64,000 bases of DNA from Maribacter litoralis (GTDB lineage: Bacteria > Bacteroidota > Bacteroidia > Flavobacteriales > Flavobacteriaceae), in NCBI RefSeq assembly GCF_003075045.1, contig NZ_QCZD01000002.1, positions 248,001 through 312,000 of the forward strand, given 5' to 3'. The position numbers and the translations under genes were made by a program. Below the pieces are notes generated by a model. That model was given only the letters and a program-made list of their open reading frames with translations, was not told the origin of the DNA and did not search any database. Positions 57,001-64,000 of this stretch are shown piece by piece; position 1 is the stretch's first letter, and each line of letters opens with the position of its first letter.

Positions 57001-60000
57001 CCTAAATCATTTTCTGTAACAGGTACAGTAATTGTTTGGGAATTATCGTTGAGTGTAATTACTTTCTCTTTATAAACCTTATGGTCTTTTTCTACCACAA
57101 CGGTAATATTCAGATTATCGGCACTGGAAAGAAAGGTTACCTGTGCCTTGTCTCCAACTTGGTATTGCTGCTTATCCGTTTTTATCTGGAACAATTGATT
57201 ATCTGCCAGGATATTTTCATTACCGGTAAAGGTAATGATGGCAACATCTTTCACTATTTGTCCAAATTTATCTTTTGAGGTCAGTTCTAGCTTGTATTTT
57301 CCAGACTCCCAATTTTTGGTTTTCCCAAAACTCATTTCTCTTGATTCGCCTGTATCAAATTTAGATGACCAGACCATTTTTCCTTTTTTCCACTGGTTAG
57401 GTTCGTCTTCATTATTAAAAGCGTCATGTGGGTAAAGAGTTTTGAACTCTTTTTGGGTAAAACCGGCATAGTCTGGTGCTGCCCAAGGTCTTTGGCGTAA
57501 AACCTGATCTGGTGCCTGTAGCTTGTATAAACTTACTTCGCCAATGGCTGCCACAAGTTGTCCATTTAAATTTGTACTCTCAATGTTGAAACCGGTATTT
57601 TTTAGAGTTTTGTCTATTGTATTGGGGACTATTACATCTACGTTCAATGCATGATAACCTACGGCTACATTGGTAACGGTGCTTCGTGTTTCGCCATTGA
57701 TATCGATAATATCGGCGGTAACTTCGTAGTTGAAAGTGGGTAGGTGTTCTTTTTCGATACTATTGTCAGATATCGCCTTAAAAGTGATTTCGTAATTACC
57801 GGATGCATCTGTAACGGTTTCCCCTTGCACAATTTCTTGAGAAGAACCATTAAAATATGGTCTGGACCAATGATACCAGCGAGGTAAATTCACCACACGT
57901 TTTACACGATAAACTACTTTGGCATCTGAAATAACACTGCCTGCATATGCTGTTGCTTTACCGTTTACACTGATACTGTCGTTTACTTTGTATGTCTCTG
58001 TAATCGGCTCAAAATTCGTTTCAAATTTTGGTCGTTTATACTCTTCTACAGATATATTGGTATATCCGTTAACATTTAATTTATTTGAATATGCGCGAAT
58101 TGAAAACTGACCTGTTAGTCCGGAAGTTGGGAGCATGAATTCACCTGAAACAGAACCATATTCGTTGGTCATTAATTGAAGTGTTTCAATTTTTTGACCG
58201 TTTACATCATTCAATGTTACTTGAACATTGGTATTTTTTAAAATACTGGATTTCCCGTTATTTTGACTAATGGCTATTCCTTTAAAAAATACGGGTTGAC
58301 CTGGTCTATAAATACTGCGGTCGGTAAATAGAAAACAAGAATAATTTATGTTGGCTCTATTTTGTTCGTAGCTTCTTCTGATATAGTAATCGCCAAAAAA
58401 TGCAGTGTTTTTATCTTTTTTGACAATGATGTTTACGTTGTTCCAATTGTTATTCTTTTTTTCAATTGAAATAAATCCTGTTTTATCAGATACAAAAGAT
58501 TCACTTTTTAATCCGTCTTGATAGTTTTTACGGTAGCTTAATTGTATGGCGGCATTGGCAATAGGTTTTCCATTGTTTCTATCGATTACCTGGTAATATT
58601 GATGTGTATTGGTTTGGGTTTCCACAATTGCGAAATCAGTTGCTTGTACCGTAGTGTAGCTAAAAACCGGTTTTTTCTCATTTGTAGATTCAGCTGCCAA
58701 TATGTATACTCCGTTTTCTAGAGCAGGAAGCTTGATCTCTGTACTATGTAATTGGTAATCATGCGATGTTTTTAAGTCTGCAGACCATGATTTGGATACC
58801 GGTAGTTTTTTGATAAAGGATTCCCTTTTGGCGTTGGGATACAACTCATTTAGTGATTTAAGTTGCTTCTGTGTGATTTTGTACGCATTTAAACTCAGGT
58901 TTTCAATATTCTTGTAATTGACCAAAAGCCTGCTGGTAGTTTGTGTTGGTATATGTTCTTCCGCTTTTAGATGTATTGATACTTCTTGAATTTGAGATTT
59001 TAAAGCCATACATTTTTCAGCTCCTAAACTTTTGGGAAAACGTGCAATGACGCCATCGCAAAGATTAACGGCTTCTTTAAGTTTCCATTGATGGTCGGTT
59101 TGGGTTAAAGGCTCATAAGTTTGCCCTAATTTTTGGTAGTATTTAGCAATTTCATAGGTGTATAACCCAGAAAGCGGACTATGCTTAATGTTTTCTGCGG
59201 AGTTTTCAAGTACCTCTAAAAACAGGCTGTCCTTATTACTAAATGTTGCATTACTATGAATGAAATTTAGCCTTTCAATATCAACGAATACCAAAGGATT
59301 CATATCTGGATTGCCAAAGTGAAATGCTACTAATTCTTGGTAAATATTTAATGCTTTTGCTTGTAGCGATAGTGTTTTCGTTTTATCAATTCTTAAAAAA
59401 CTAGCGGTATATGCTTCACATAAAATCGCTTCGTCTTCAATTTCAAAAGCATCGGCAGCTTTGTTGATACTGTTTTCGCTAGTGGTATAAAATTCTAAAG
59501 CGGTATGTGCCAATAGATCATATAGAGTAGGTCTGTATAATCTGCTTTCTTCTTCGAGATATAGTATATCATCAAAATCTGAAATAGGTAAACTTTGGGT
59601 TTTCTCCGCATTATCTAACGATGCAGAAAAATGTACGTCTATTTCCTTAAATAATGTATGTAGGTCCCAGGTTCTGAAATCTACGGAATCTACCTTGTTT
59701 TCTGTAATTGTTCTATTGTAAAACCTATACCTGTTGTTTTGAAAATGTTGCCAGTATAAATTAGCTAAATGACTGTGTAGAATTTGTTTGGTAGGTGAAT
59801 CTGCAATTTCAATTTCAGATTTGAATTCATTGATGATATTTAATTTGGCATTCTCTACAAGCGTCATGGCGTAGTTAGACTTGTAAAGTAAGGCCTTAAT
59901 GGTCTGTACACTGTTGCTCTCTTCTTTTGCCTGGGTAAATATATTTTTTACCAGTTTTAAGGCAGATTTGGTTCTTTTTTCCTGCTCATGTGCATCAACT

Positions 60001-60095
60001 TGCTTCCAAAGTTGATCATAAGAATCATTTTGCTGGGCATTACCAAATTGTGAAAACATGAATACGGTTAAAATTAAATATAGTTTTTTCATCAT
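54009..60095 (-). CDS. Giant secreted alpha-2-macroglobulin-family protein
   Basis: With ATG 60095 (MMKKLYLILTVFMFSQFGNA) it is 2,028 residues. An N-terminal helical part is followed by MG domains (SYTTVQATDFAIVE; FLFTDRSIYRPGQPVFFKGIA; SVEEYKRPKFETNF), the A2M region (FFFPQLKTDKEGNVSFSFTSPEALTRWN) and the thioester domain, whose CNEQ motif (YPYDCNEQTF, C1476) should form the reactive bond. Bacterial homologues trap proteases in the envelope. Residues 1194-1221 carry an unexpected TonB-plug-like segment (LDEVVTVGYG, LSGKVAGVEI). It is transcribed alone. Confidence 0.92.
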   Translation of the reverse strand: MMKKLYLILTVFMFSQFGNAQQNDSYDQLWKQVDAHEQEKRTKSALKLVKNIFTQAKEESNSVQTIKALLYKSNYAMTLVENAKLNIINEFKSEIEIADSPTKQILHSHLANLYWQHFQNNRYRFYNRTITENKVDSVDFRTWDLHTLFKEIDVHFSASLDNAEKTQSLPISDFDDILYLEEESRLYRPTLYDLLAHTALEFYTTSENSINKAADAFEIEDEAILCEAYTASFLRIDKTKTLSLQAKALNIYQELVAFHFGNPDMNPLVFVDIERLNFIHSNATFSNKDSLFLEVLENSAENIKHSPLSGLYTYEIAKYYQKLGQTYEPLTQTDHQWKLKEAVNLCDGVIARFPKSLGAEKCMALKSQIQEVSIHLKAEEHIPTQTTSRLLVNYKNIENLSLNAYKITQKQLKSLNELYPNAKRESFIKKLPVSKSWSADLKTSHDYQLHSTEIKLPALENGVYILAAESTNEKKPVFSYTTVQATDFAIVETQTNTHQYYQVIDRNNGKPIANAAIQLSYRKNYQDGLKSESFVSDKTGFISIEKKNNNWNNVNIIVKKDKNTAFFGDYYIRRSYEQNRANINYSCFLFTDRSIYRPGQPVFFKGIAISQNNGKSSILKNTNVQVTLNDVNGQKIETLQLMTNEYGSVSGEFMLPTSGLTGQFSIRAYSNKLNVNGYTNISVEEYKRPKFETNFEPITETYKVNDSISVNGKATAYAGSVISDAKVVYRVKRVVNLPRWYHWSRPYFNGSSQEIVQGETVTDASGNYEITFKAISDNSIEKEHLPTFNYEVTADIIDINGETRSTVTNVAVGYHALNVDVIVPNTIDKTLKNTGFNIESTNLNGQLVAAIGEVSLYKLQAPDQVLRQRPWAAPDYAGFTQKEFKTLYPHDAFNNEDEPNQWKKGKMVWSSKFDTGESREMSFGKTKNWESGKYKLELTSKDKFGQIVKDVAIITFTGNENILADNQLFQIKTDKQQYQVGDKAQVTFLSSADNLNITVVVEKDHKVYKEKVITLNDNSQTITVPVTENDLGGFLVSYSYAFANDFEASNYMVAVPYPSSDLQIETMTFRDKIAPGAEETWSFKIKGPEGEKVSAELLASMYDASLDQFKPHAWYFNPLSKPNYYTQRRANANRSFSTIDFQTFTQNTNHNYPNIQFDAFDMFGLNFGSFGYFNESRRLYKTAAPTAMMTDNAMLDEVVTVGYGANDIESELSGKVAGVEITDPEAETEETVQTDFESVKIRKNLQETAFFFPQLKTDKEGNVSFSFTSPEALTRWNVQLLAHTKELESSITNLNTVTQKELMVIPNAPRFLREGDTITISTKISNLTQKLLSGQAKLELTDGLTGTDITKELMESSDILEAKSFEVDTMGNTQVSWRLKIPERLQTVQYKVIAKAGDFSDGEQNMLPVLSNRTLVTETLPMWVRSNQTKTFTLDKLKNTNSASLKHHKLTLEMTSNPAWYAVQALPYLMEYPYDCNEQTFSRYYANSLASYIANSNPRIQEVFDQWASSDALLSNLEKNEELKSLLIQETPWLRDAQSESEQKKRIGLLFNMNKMKNEQQSALNKLIQNQNSNGAWAWFNGGPDNRYITQHIVTGMGHLNKLTTSEDTNTDDLSISFNSKSEMIKKAIDYLDNEFVKEYEEMKKHTSNINDDHLSANQVHYLYMRSFFKDIEASKKVDKIIAYYIEQAKKYWPKRSLYAQGMLALILQRTDDTKTASKIIQALEENSITNDELGMYWKSNTSSWFWYQAPIETQALLIEAFSEIRPTDIETIDNLKIWLLKNKQTNQWSTTKATTEAVYALLLQGSDWLSVTDAVDVLIGGEQLESSTLEDVKVEAGTGYFKTSWNTAEVTPKMGEVQISKKGNGIAWGALYWQYFEDLDKITSAETPLQLKKKIFLKKNTDTGEVISEVTDNTTLKVGDLVKIRIELRSDRGMEFIHMKDMRAAGFEPVNVISRYKWQDGLGYYESTKDASTNFFFDYLPKGVYVFEYDVRVNNAGNFSNGITTIESMYAPEFTSHSEGVRVSVEN

Positions 60096-60140
60096 AGTAA
60101 AATTACAATACAAAACTGTGCCAAGGTAATTTTATATACA

Positions 60141-60180
60141 ATGAAAAATGAGTGTAATCTACTTTTCGGTTAGTGAGAAC
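60141..60180 (-). promoter_or_regulatory. Candidate regulatory site upstream of the alpha-2-macroglobulin gene
   Basis: AATGAAAAATGAGTGTA (60140-60156) has one mismatch to the site before the carboxypeptidase-regulatory operon and is followed by GGTTAGTGAGAAC, again similar. It lies 45-85 bases upstream of the start. Length and spacing suggest a two-half-site activator such as a LytTR protein, but this is a guess. Confidence 0.4.
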
Positions 60181-60306
60181 AGGTAAGTTTATGGTATACT
60201 TGGTGGTTTTTTGAAGAATTGAGTCAATGTCATATTTCATTTACGCATTATTTTCTATTTTGCATGGCTATGCGATTAATTTTAGTGTTTTGAAACATAA
60301 TATATA

Positions 60307-61236
60307 ATGCCTAAACCAATAGAAAAATTAGAAAATTTATTAAGTAAACCACATAGAATAGTTGTTGTTGCCGTTTTGATGGCAGTTCTTCTGTTTTTAA
60401 TTTCTTCCTTCTTTTTTAAGGTTGCCAATTTTGGATACGGTTTAGGTATGTCTATAATACTACCCATTATCATATCTTATCCCATATCATTGGTTGTAAT
60501 TGGTTACACGCAAAAAATTAAGAAACAAAAGCAAGAACTTGTTAAGTTGGATACAATCAATAAAAAGCTCTTCACTTTGATTTCTCATGATATAAGAAGT
60601 CCTATTGCAACATTGCAGAGTTTGGTATATTCTATGGCTTTCAATGATTTTGATAGAAAAACCGAAAAGGAATATTTAGGGCAGTTATCTAAACATATTG
60701 CCAATCTCGATATGTTTTTGACAGATTTACTACAGTGGTCTCAAGATCAAATTCAGAATAAACCGGTTAATTTCACCCTTTTTAAATGCAATGATATACT
60801 AACTCAAGTAGGAGGTTTGTTTGAAGGCTTGTTGATGGAAAAACAAATTGATTTTACTATTGGCGATTTGGACAGTGCTATATATGCCGATAAACAGAAT
60901 TACGCCTTTGTAATTCGTAATCTTCTGCACAATGCAATTAAATTTACTCCTAAAAATGGAAAAATCCATATTTGTTTAAAAGTTAAGGGAAACGAGGTAC
61001 ATACAATTGTAAAAGATACCGGTGTGGGACTCACCAAGGAAGAAATAGATACCATATTTGAGGGAGAAAAACTTTTTACCCAATTAGGAACGTCCGACGA
61101 AAAAGGCACGGGATTTGGCTTAAATGCTTGTATTGATTACTTGAAGAAAAACAACGGCAGGTTAAGTATAGAAAGTACACCAGGCAAGGGTACTAAGTTT
61201 TCAGTGATTCTTCCTAATTCCTCCACGGCTTTTTAG
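60307..61236 (+). CDS. Membrane sensor histidine kinase
   Basis: A 309-residue kinase with two close membrane helices (about 17-38 and 46-67), a short linker, HisKA with FTLISHDIRSP (H94) and an HATPase domain (NLLHNAIKFTPKNGKI; VKDTGVGLTKEEID; GTGFGLNACIDYLKKNNG). No separate sensing domain is present, so input may come through the membrane helices. No response regulator lies next to it. Confidence 0.93.
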   Translation: MPKPIEKLENLLSKPHRIVVVAVLMAVLLFLISSFFFKVANFGYGLGMSIILPIIISYPISLVVIGYTQKIKKQKQELVKLDTINKKLFTLISHDIRSPIATLQSLVYSMAFNDFDRKTEKEYLGQLSKHIANLDMFLTDLLQWSQDQIQNKPVNFTLFKCNDILTQVGGLFEGLLMEKQIDFTIGDLDSAIYADKQNYAFVIRNLLHNAIKFTPKNGKIHICLKVKGNEVHTIVKDTGVGLTKEEIDTIFEGEKLFTQLGTSDEKGTGFGLNACIDYLKKNNGRLSIESTPGKGTKFSVILPNSSTAF

Positions 61237-61368
61237 GGCTGATTTTTATTATTTGGGATTAAAAAAGTAGTTGGCAAAATGTTTAAATTCAACGGAGTTT
61301 TACTATAAAGCCTTTTCTTAGAATTTTTAAAATTATCAGATATAGTACACGAGTATAATTTATATCTT

Positions 61369-61402
61369 AAAAGCACAGACCAAAACGGTCTGTGCTTTTT
61401 GT
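61369..61402. terminator. Bidirectional terminator between the kinase and SDR genes
   Basis: Stem aaaagcacagacc / ggtctgtgctttt with a 5-base loop and T-rich flanks. It serves the plus-strand kinase and the minus-strand SDR gene. Confidence 0.88.
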
Positions 61403-61427
61403 TATATAATTTTTAACCAGGGAGAGA

Positions 61428-62288
61428 TTAAAGGAAAGATTCCTTAATCTGTTGTACTAGTTTTGTGCCATCTGGATCTGCTTTTGTTTTTAGTTCGCAG
61501 AAATCTTCTGCCCATTGAGAAGTACGTATACGTAAAGGCGGATTTTCATTTTTAGCAACGTCTAGAACTACTTGAGCAACTTCTAGACCGGTTTGGTAAA
61601 CAGGTTCTTTGCTTTCGCTTGCACGTTTTTGGTTGCCTGCCATATATCTTTCAAATATGGGTAAGTATTCTCCTGTTGCAAACTGACCTTCTACGGCTGT
61701 TTTTTCTATAGCTGAGGTCATGAATTCAGTAGATATCCCCCCGGGTTCTACACAACTAATTTTAATATTAAAGGCATCGCTTACATAGGTAGCAAGCCCT
61801 TCCATAAAGCCTTCTACTGCAAATTTGGCTCCGCAATATAATTCATTGAATGGTTGGCCAACTAGACCACCAACTGAAGTTATACTAATAATTTGTCCGC
61901 TCTTTTGCTTCCTCATATAAGGTAATACCGCTTGAGTACAAAAAACTACACCGTGGTAGTTTACTTCGGTTACCCACCTGATTTCTTCTTCACTAGCTTG
62001 TTCGGTGGTTTTTGCAAAACCTGCACCGGCATTGTTGATCAATACATCTAATTTTCCATCTTTTGCGATAATAGTCTCCACAGCAGATTTAATGGAATCT
62101 ATTTTTGTAACATCTAGCGATAAAATCTCTATATCAAGGCTTTCTTGAACTATTCTCTCTTTCAGTTTATCCGCTTTGTTAAGATTACGCATGGTAGCAT
62201 ATACCTTATAATTGTTGTTGGCGAATAAGATGGAACTTTCAAAGCCTACTCCTGTTGAGGTTCCGGTAATTAATACATTTTTTTTCAT
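61428..62288 (-). CDS. Short-chain dehydrogenase/reductase
   Basis: A 286-residue classical SDR. The NAD(P)-binding loop is TGTSTGVGFESS (8-19), then NNAGAG, the catalytic Ser in ITSVGG and YCGAKFAVEG with the Tyr/Lys pair (about 151-155). Substrate unknown. The upstream TetR gene and the palindrome between them indicate that its expression is controlled by that regulator, so the substrate or an analogue may be the inducer. Confidence 0.91.
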   Translation of the reverse strand: MKKNVLITGTSTGVGFESSILFANNNYKVYATMRNLNKADKLKERIVQESLDIEILSLDVTKIDSIKSAVETIIAKDGKLDVLINNAGAGFAKTTEQASEEEIRWVTEVNYHGVVFCTQAVLPYMRKQKSGQIISITSVGGLVGQPFNELYCGAKFAVEGFMEGLATYVSDAFNIKISCVEPGGISTEFMTSAIEKTAVEGQFATGEYLPIFERYMAGNQKRASESKEPVYQTGLEVAQVVLDVAKNENPPLRIRTSQWAEDFCELKTKADPDGTKLVQQIKESFL

Positions 62289-62304
62289 GATATCGAATTA
62301 TTTT

Positions 62305-62326
62305 TTGGAGTGAATGTTCATTCCAA
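62305..62326. promoter_or_regulatory. TetR operator palindrome before the SDR gene
   Basis: The two arms TTGGA / TCCAA with TGAA / TTCA form a 22-bp palindrome (9 of 11 pairs match), 17 bases upstream of the SDR start. It shares TTGGAANNAACATTC (minus strand) with the second site next to the tetR start. Confidence 0.7.
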
Positions 62327-62343
62327 TTTTTTAATAAATTTTT

Positions 62344-62904
62344 TTATTCTTTGATAGCATCCCAAACCATTTTCATTTGGTGATTTGGAGATGTGTTTTG
62401 CGACTGATTAAAATAATAACGTAAATAAGAAAGAATAGCTCCGCCAATGAACATTAGTAATTCTTCTACCTCAATGTCTTTAATAATGCGATCTTGCTTG
62501 CCTTTTTCTAAAAGTTCAACAACCTGTGCTATCGCAATTTTACCTACTTCTTTACTTTCGGCGGTAATTATAGGTGAAGCCTGTAATTGCTCCATAAATT
62601 GAAAATATGAGGGGTTTTGTACAAAAAAAGCAATGACTGAAGTAAAATAGTTTTCGAATTGAGTTTTGATAGGATTTCCCGATTCAAAATTCAAAAAGAC
62701 ATTTTTTTCTTCGTTTTTAATTTTAGTGTATATATCATTGATCAAAGCATCCTTGTTGGGAAAGTAGTTGTAAATAGTTCCCATTCCCGTACCCGAAGCT
62801 TTTGCGATGGCTGACATTGGCGTATTGTGTACTCCTTTTTCAGTTAGCAATAGTAAAGCTGATGATATGATAGATTCCTTTTTATTCACAATGCAAATGT
62901 ACAT
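62344..62904 (-). CDS. TetR/AcrR-family transcriptional repressor
   Basis: A 186-residue regulator if started at ATG 62904 (MYICIVNKKES). The HTH is visible in the first 50 residues (IISSALLLLTEKGVHNTPMSAIAKASGTGMGTIYNYFPNKDALI), and the C-terminal ligand domain follows. A GTG start at 62889 (VNKKESII) is also possible and fits better with the -7 box at 62894-62901. The gene is 55 bases upstream of the SDR gene. Two matching palindromes flank the unit, so it probably represses both itself and the SDR. Confidence 0.92.
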   Translation of the reverse strand: MYICIVNKKESIISSALLLLTEKGVHNTPMSAIAKASGTGMGTIYNYFPNKDALINDIYTKIKNEEKNVFLNFESGNPIKTQFENYFTSVIAFFVQNPSYFQFMEQLQASPIITAESKEVGKIAIAQVVELLEKGKQDRIIKDIEVEELLMFIGGAILSYLRYYFNQSQNTSPNHQMKMVWDAIKE

Positions 62905-62926
62905 TGATTGGAATGTTTGTTCCAAA
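62894..62926 (-). promoter_or_regulatory. Promoter with embedded TetR operator in front of tetR
   Basis: On the minus strand TTTG (62926-62923), 21 bases, then TACATTTG (62901-62894) match the phylum's -33/-7 pattern. The 18-bp operator TTGGAATGTTTGTTCCAA (62908-62925) starts inside the -33 box and fills the spacer, so bound TetR would block polymerase. The -7 box overlaps the ATG at 62904, meaning a transcript from here would begin near the GTG at 62889. Confidence 0.65.
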
Positions 62927-63008
62927 TTTTGTTTGCATTATTTTATAAAGTTTCATTGTATTGAAAAAATCGAATTGACCACCAATTAAAAAGTTTAGTG
63001 CTTGGGTA

Positions 63009-63038
63009 AAAAATGCCATGAATTACCATGGCATTTTT
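63009..63038 (-). terminator. Terminator of the phytase-like gene
   Basis: Stem aaaaatgccatg / catggcattttt with a 6-base loop, just after the stop codon of the minus-strand gene. Confidence 0.85.
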
Positions 63039-63052
63039 ATTATTAATCGATA

Positions 63053-64000
63053 TTAGTTTATCAATTCTAGCAATATGAATTGATTTAACTGTGGTCCAAA
63101 AGCACTAAAGTTATTATCGGCCACCAACACCAAAGAACGGTTTCCGTTTTCCAATACCGGACCTAAGGTGATCCCTTCGATATTGTCAACAATACCGTCG
63201 GTCAGTTCTCCTCGAATAGATTCAAAATCGAATAGAAGTTCTTTTGTAGCCTCTATATATGTTTCTCCTTCCAAAGAATCCATATTCCTTACATTGGTAG
63301 CATTGGATGCGTCAACCTTGTAAATCTTTACATTGTTTCCTCCATCTGTAAATCCGGTAGAGAATGATCTTTCTAAGAATAAGAATTGATCTGTGCTGTA
63401 TTCCAGTATTTCAACAACACCATTTATGGTAAATGAAGTTTCCGATGCTTTTCTTACTACTGGATCTAATTCATATACAAACTCCTTTCCAAATGTTCCG
63501 TTTTGAGAGAGGTATGAAATTCTTATGGGAGATTCGGTATCTTCAATAGTTGGCTCAACACCATCTTGTTTTAAGGGCAATTCCATATTGACCCAATATC
63601 CGTTGCTACCGTAAGCCTTGCATAATCCTTCAAAAGTTCCGTTGTGCACAGGTCCAACATTCTCATTTGTGTTGAACTTATACTTGGGGGCAACTAAAGC
63701 TTCAGATAGAAAATTACCTGCTTGGTCAGAAAATCTTATGAATGGATCTATACCGTTGTTGATATTGCCTTCGCTGGTCCATACAATGGTTCCGTTAGCT
63801 GCTACACGTATTGCTTCGGGGTCAACAGAGCCTTCTGAGAAAGAATAGCCAGTTTTATCTTTTAATTCAGTAACACCGTTGATAGATACATCTCTAAAGC
63901 CACTTTCGTTAAATTCAATATTAGCGGTATAAAAACGAATTGGTGCAGTGGGGTCATCACTTATTAAATACCACTTTCCGTTTTCATAGTCAATTCCAGA
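63053..64000 (-). CDS. Phytase-like esterase, N-terminal part beyond the window
   Basis: The reading frame is open to the last base, giving 315 residues of the C-terminal part. An internal Met (63649) is not the true start: SGIDYENGKWYLISDDP at the window edge and GTIVWTSEGNINNGIDP continue upstream in the same frame and match the phytase-like esterase domain (PF13449 type), with a propeller pattern. Further motifs are NVGPVHNGTFEGL, and ILEYSTDQFLFLERSFS and DNIEGITLGP. Family members hydrolyse phosphoesters or are of unknown activity outside the cytoplasm. The signal peptide cannot be checked because the start is missing. Confidence 0.8.
   Translation of the reverse strand, partial: SGIDYENGKWYLISDDPTAPIRFYTANIEFNESGFRDVSINGVTELKDKTGYSFSEGSVDPEAIRVAANGTIVWTSEGNINNGIDPFIRFSDQAGNFLSEALVAPKYKFNTNENVGPVHNGTFEGLCKAYGSNGYWVNMELPLKQDGVEPTIEDTESPIRISYLSQNGTFGKEFVYELDPVVRKASETSFTINGVVEILEYSTDQFLFLERSFSTGFTDGGNNVKIYKVDASNATNVRNMDSLEGETYIEATKELLFDFESIRGELTDGIVDNIEGITLGPVLENGNRSLVLVADNNFSAFGPQLNQFILLELIN

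Noticed and set aside
62905..62925. TTG start of the TetR protein
   Set aside because: That codon belongs to the operator palindrome; ATG 62904 or GTG 62889 is more likely.
1..64000. CRISPR array, insertion sequence, rRNA, integrase
   Set aside because: I looked for regular spaced repeats, transposase motifs and rRNA sequence and found none.

Overview
The window looks like a chromosomal core segment of a marine-type Flavobacteriaceae bacterium (phylum Bacteroidota). The evidence is low GC content, type IX secretion (T9SS) relatives (PorP/SprF tail, PorE-like, PorG/DUF6089-like), flavobacterial gene fusions (FolK with a deoxynucleoside kinase, Hpt with Adk), GH3 and DUF2797 proteins, SHNLRSP/SHDIRSP-type histidine kinases, and -7 promoter boxes of the TANNTTTG kind. 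I cannot name the genus. Nearly all of the DNA is coding. I see no rRNA, CRISPR array, integrase, transposase or prophage; the holin-family protein is an ordinary chromosomal membrane protein. Layout: 1-2.1 kb holds the end of a PorP/SprF-like gene and a PorE-like OmpA protein. 2.1-7.1 kb (minus) holds an Nramp-like transporter without the usual metal ligands, a SanA/DUF218 protein, tRNA-Leu(UAA), tRNA-Gly(GCC) and mutS. 7.2-17.5 kb holds a SpoU-type RNA methyltransferase, the FolK-dNK fusion, an sppA / queuosine-precursor-transporter / AsmA operon, DUF2797, GH3 and a small alpha/beta hydrolase. 17.6-23 kb (minus) is a proteostasis block (tig, clpP, clpX) followed by a holin-family protein, a hydrolase and pdxJ. 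23-30.3 kb (plus) is an envelope block: CBS protein, nadK, PorG-like, uppS, bamA and two Skp/OmpH chaperones. 30.3-35.8 kb (minus) holds a coupled glycosyltransferase / methyltransferase / KAS III trio and gcvP. 35.9-38 kb holds a divergent UbiA-like protein, an ECF sigma factor with a small zinc anti-sigma protein, and a periplasmic rhodanese. 38-42.6 kb is a soluble multi-PAS histidine kinase with its response regulator, followed by a roughly 600 bp gene-poor gap. 43.2-49.8 kb holds an M3 peptidase, purE/purK, the Hpt-Adk fusion, obgE and a DUF4136 lipoprotein. 49.8-60.1 kb holds a transglutaminase, a carboxypeptidase-regulatory-like membrane protein, an M13 peptidase and a giant alpha-2-macroglobulin. 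60.3-64 kb holds a histidine kinase, an SDR/TetR pair with operator palindromes, and a truncated phytase-like esterase. I found no clearly new multi-gene system. The signals most worth following up are the following. A 17-nt motif with a single mismatch lies upstream of both the carboxypeptidase-regulatory/transglutaminase operon and the alpha-2-macroglobulin gene, and both proteins carry a TonB-plug-like segment. A TetR autoregulatory site lies inside a consensus promoter. A REP-like palindrome abuts the alpha-2-macroglobulin stop codon. The Nramp-like transporter lacks the canonical motifs. A gap carries a plus-pointing hairpin with no plus-strand gene in front of it.
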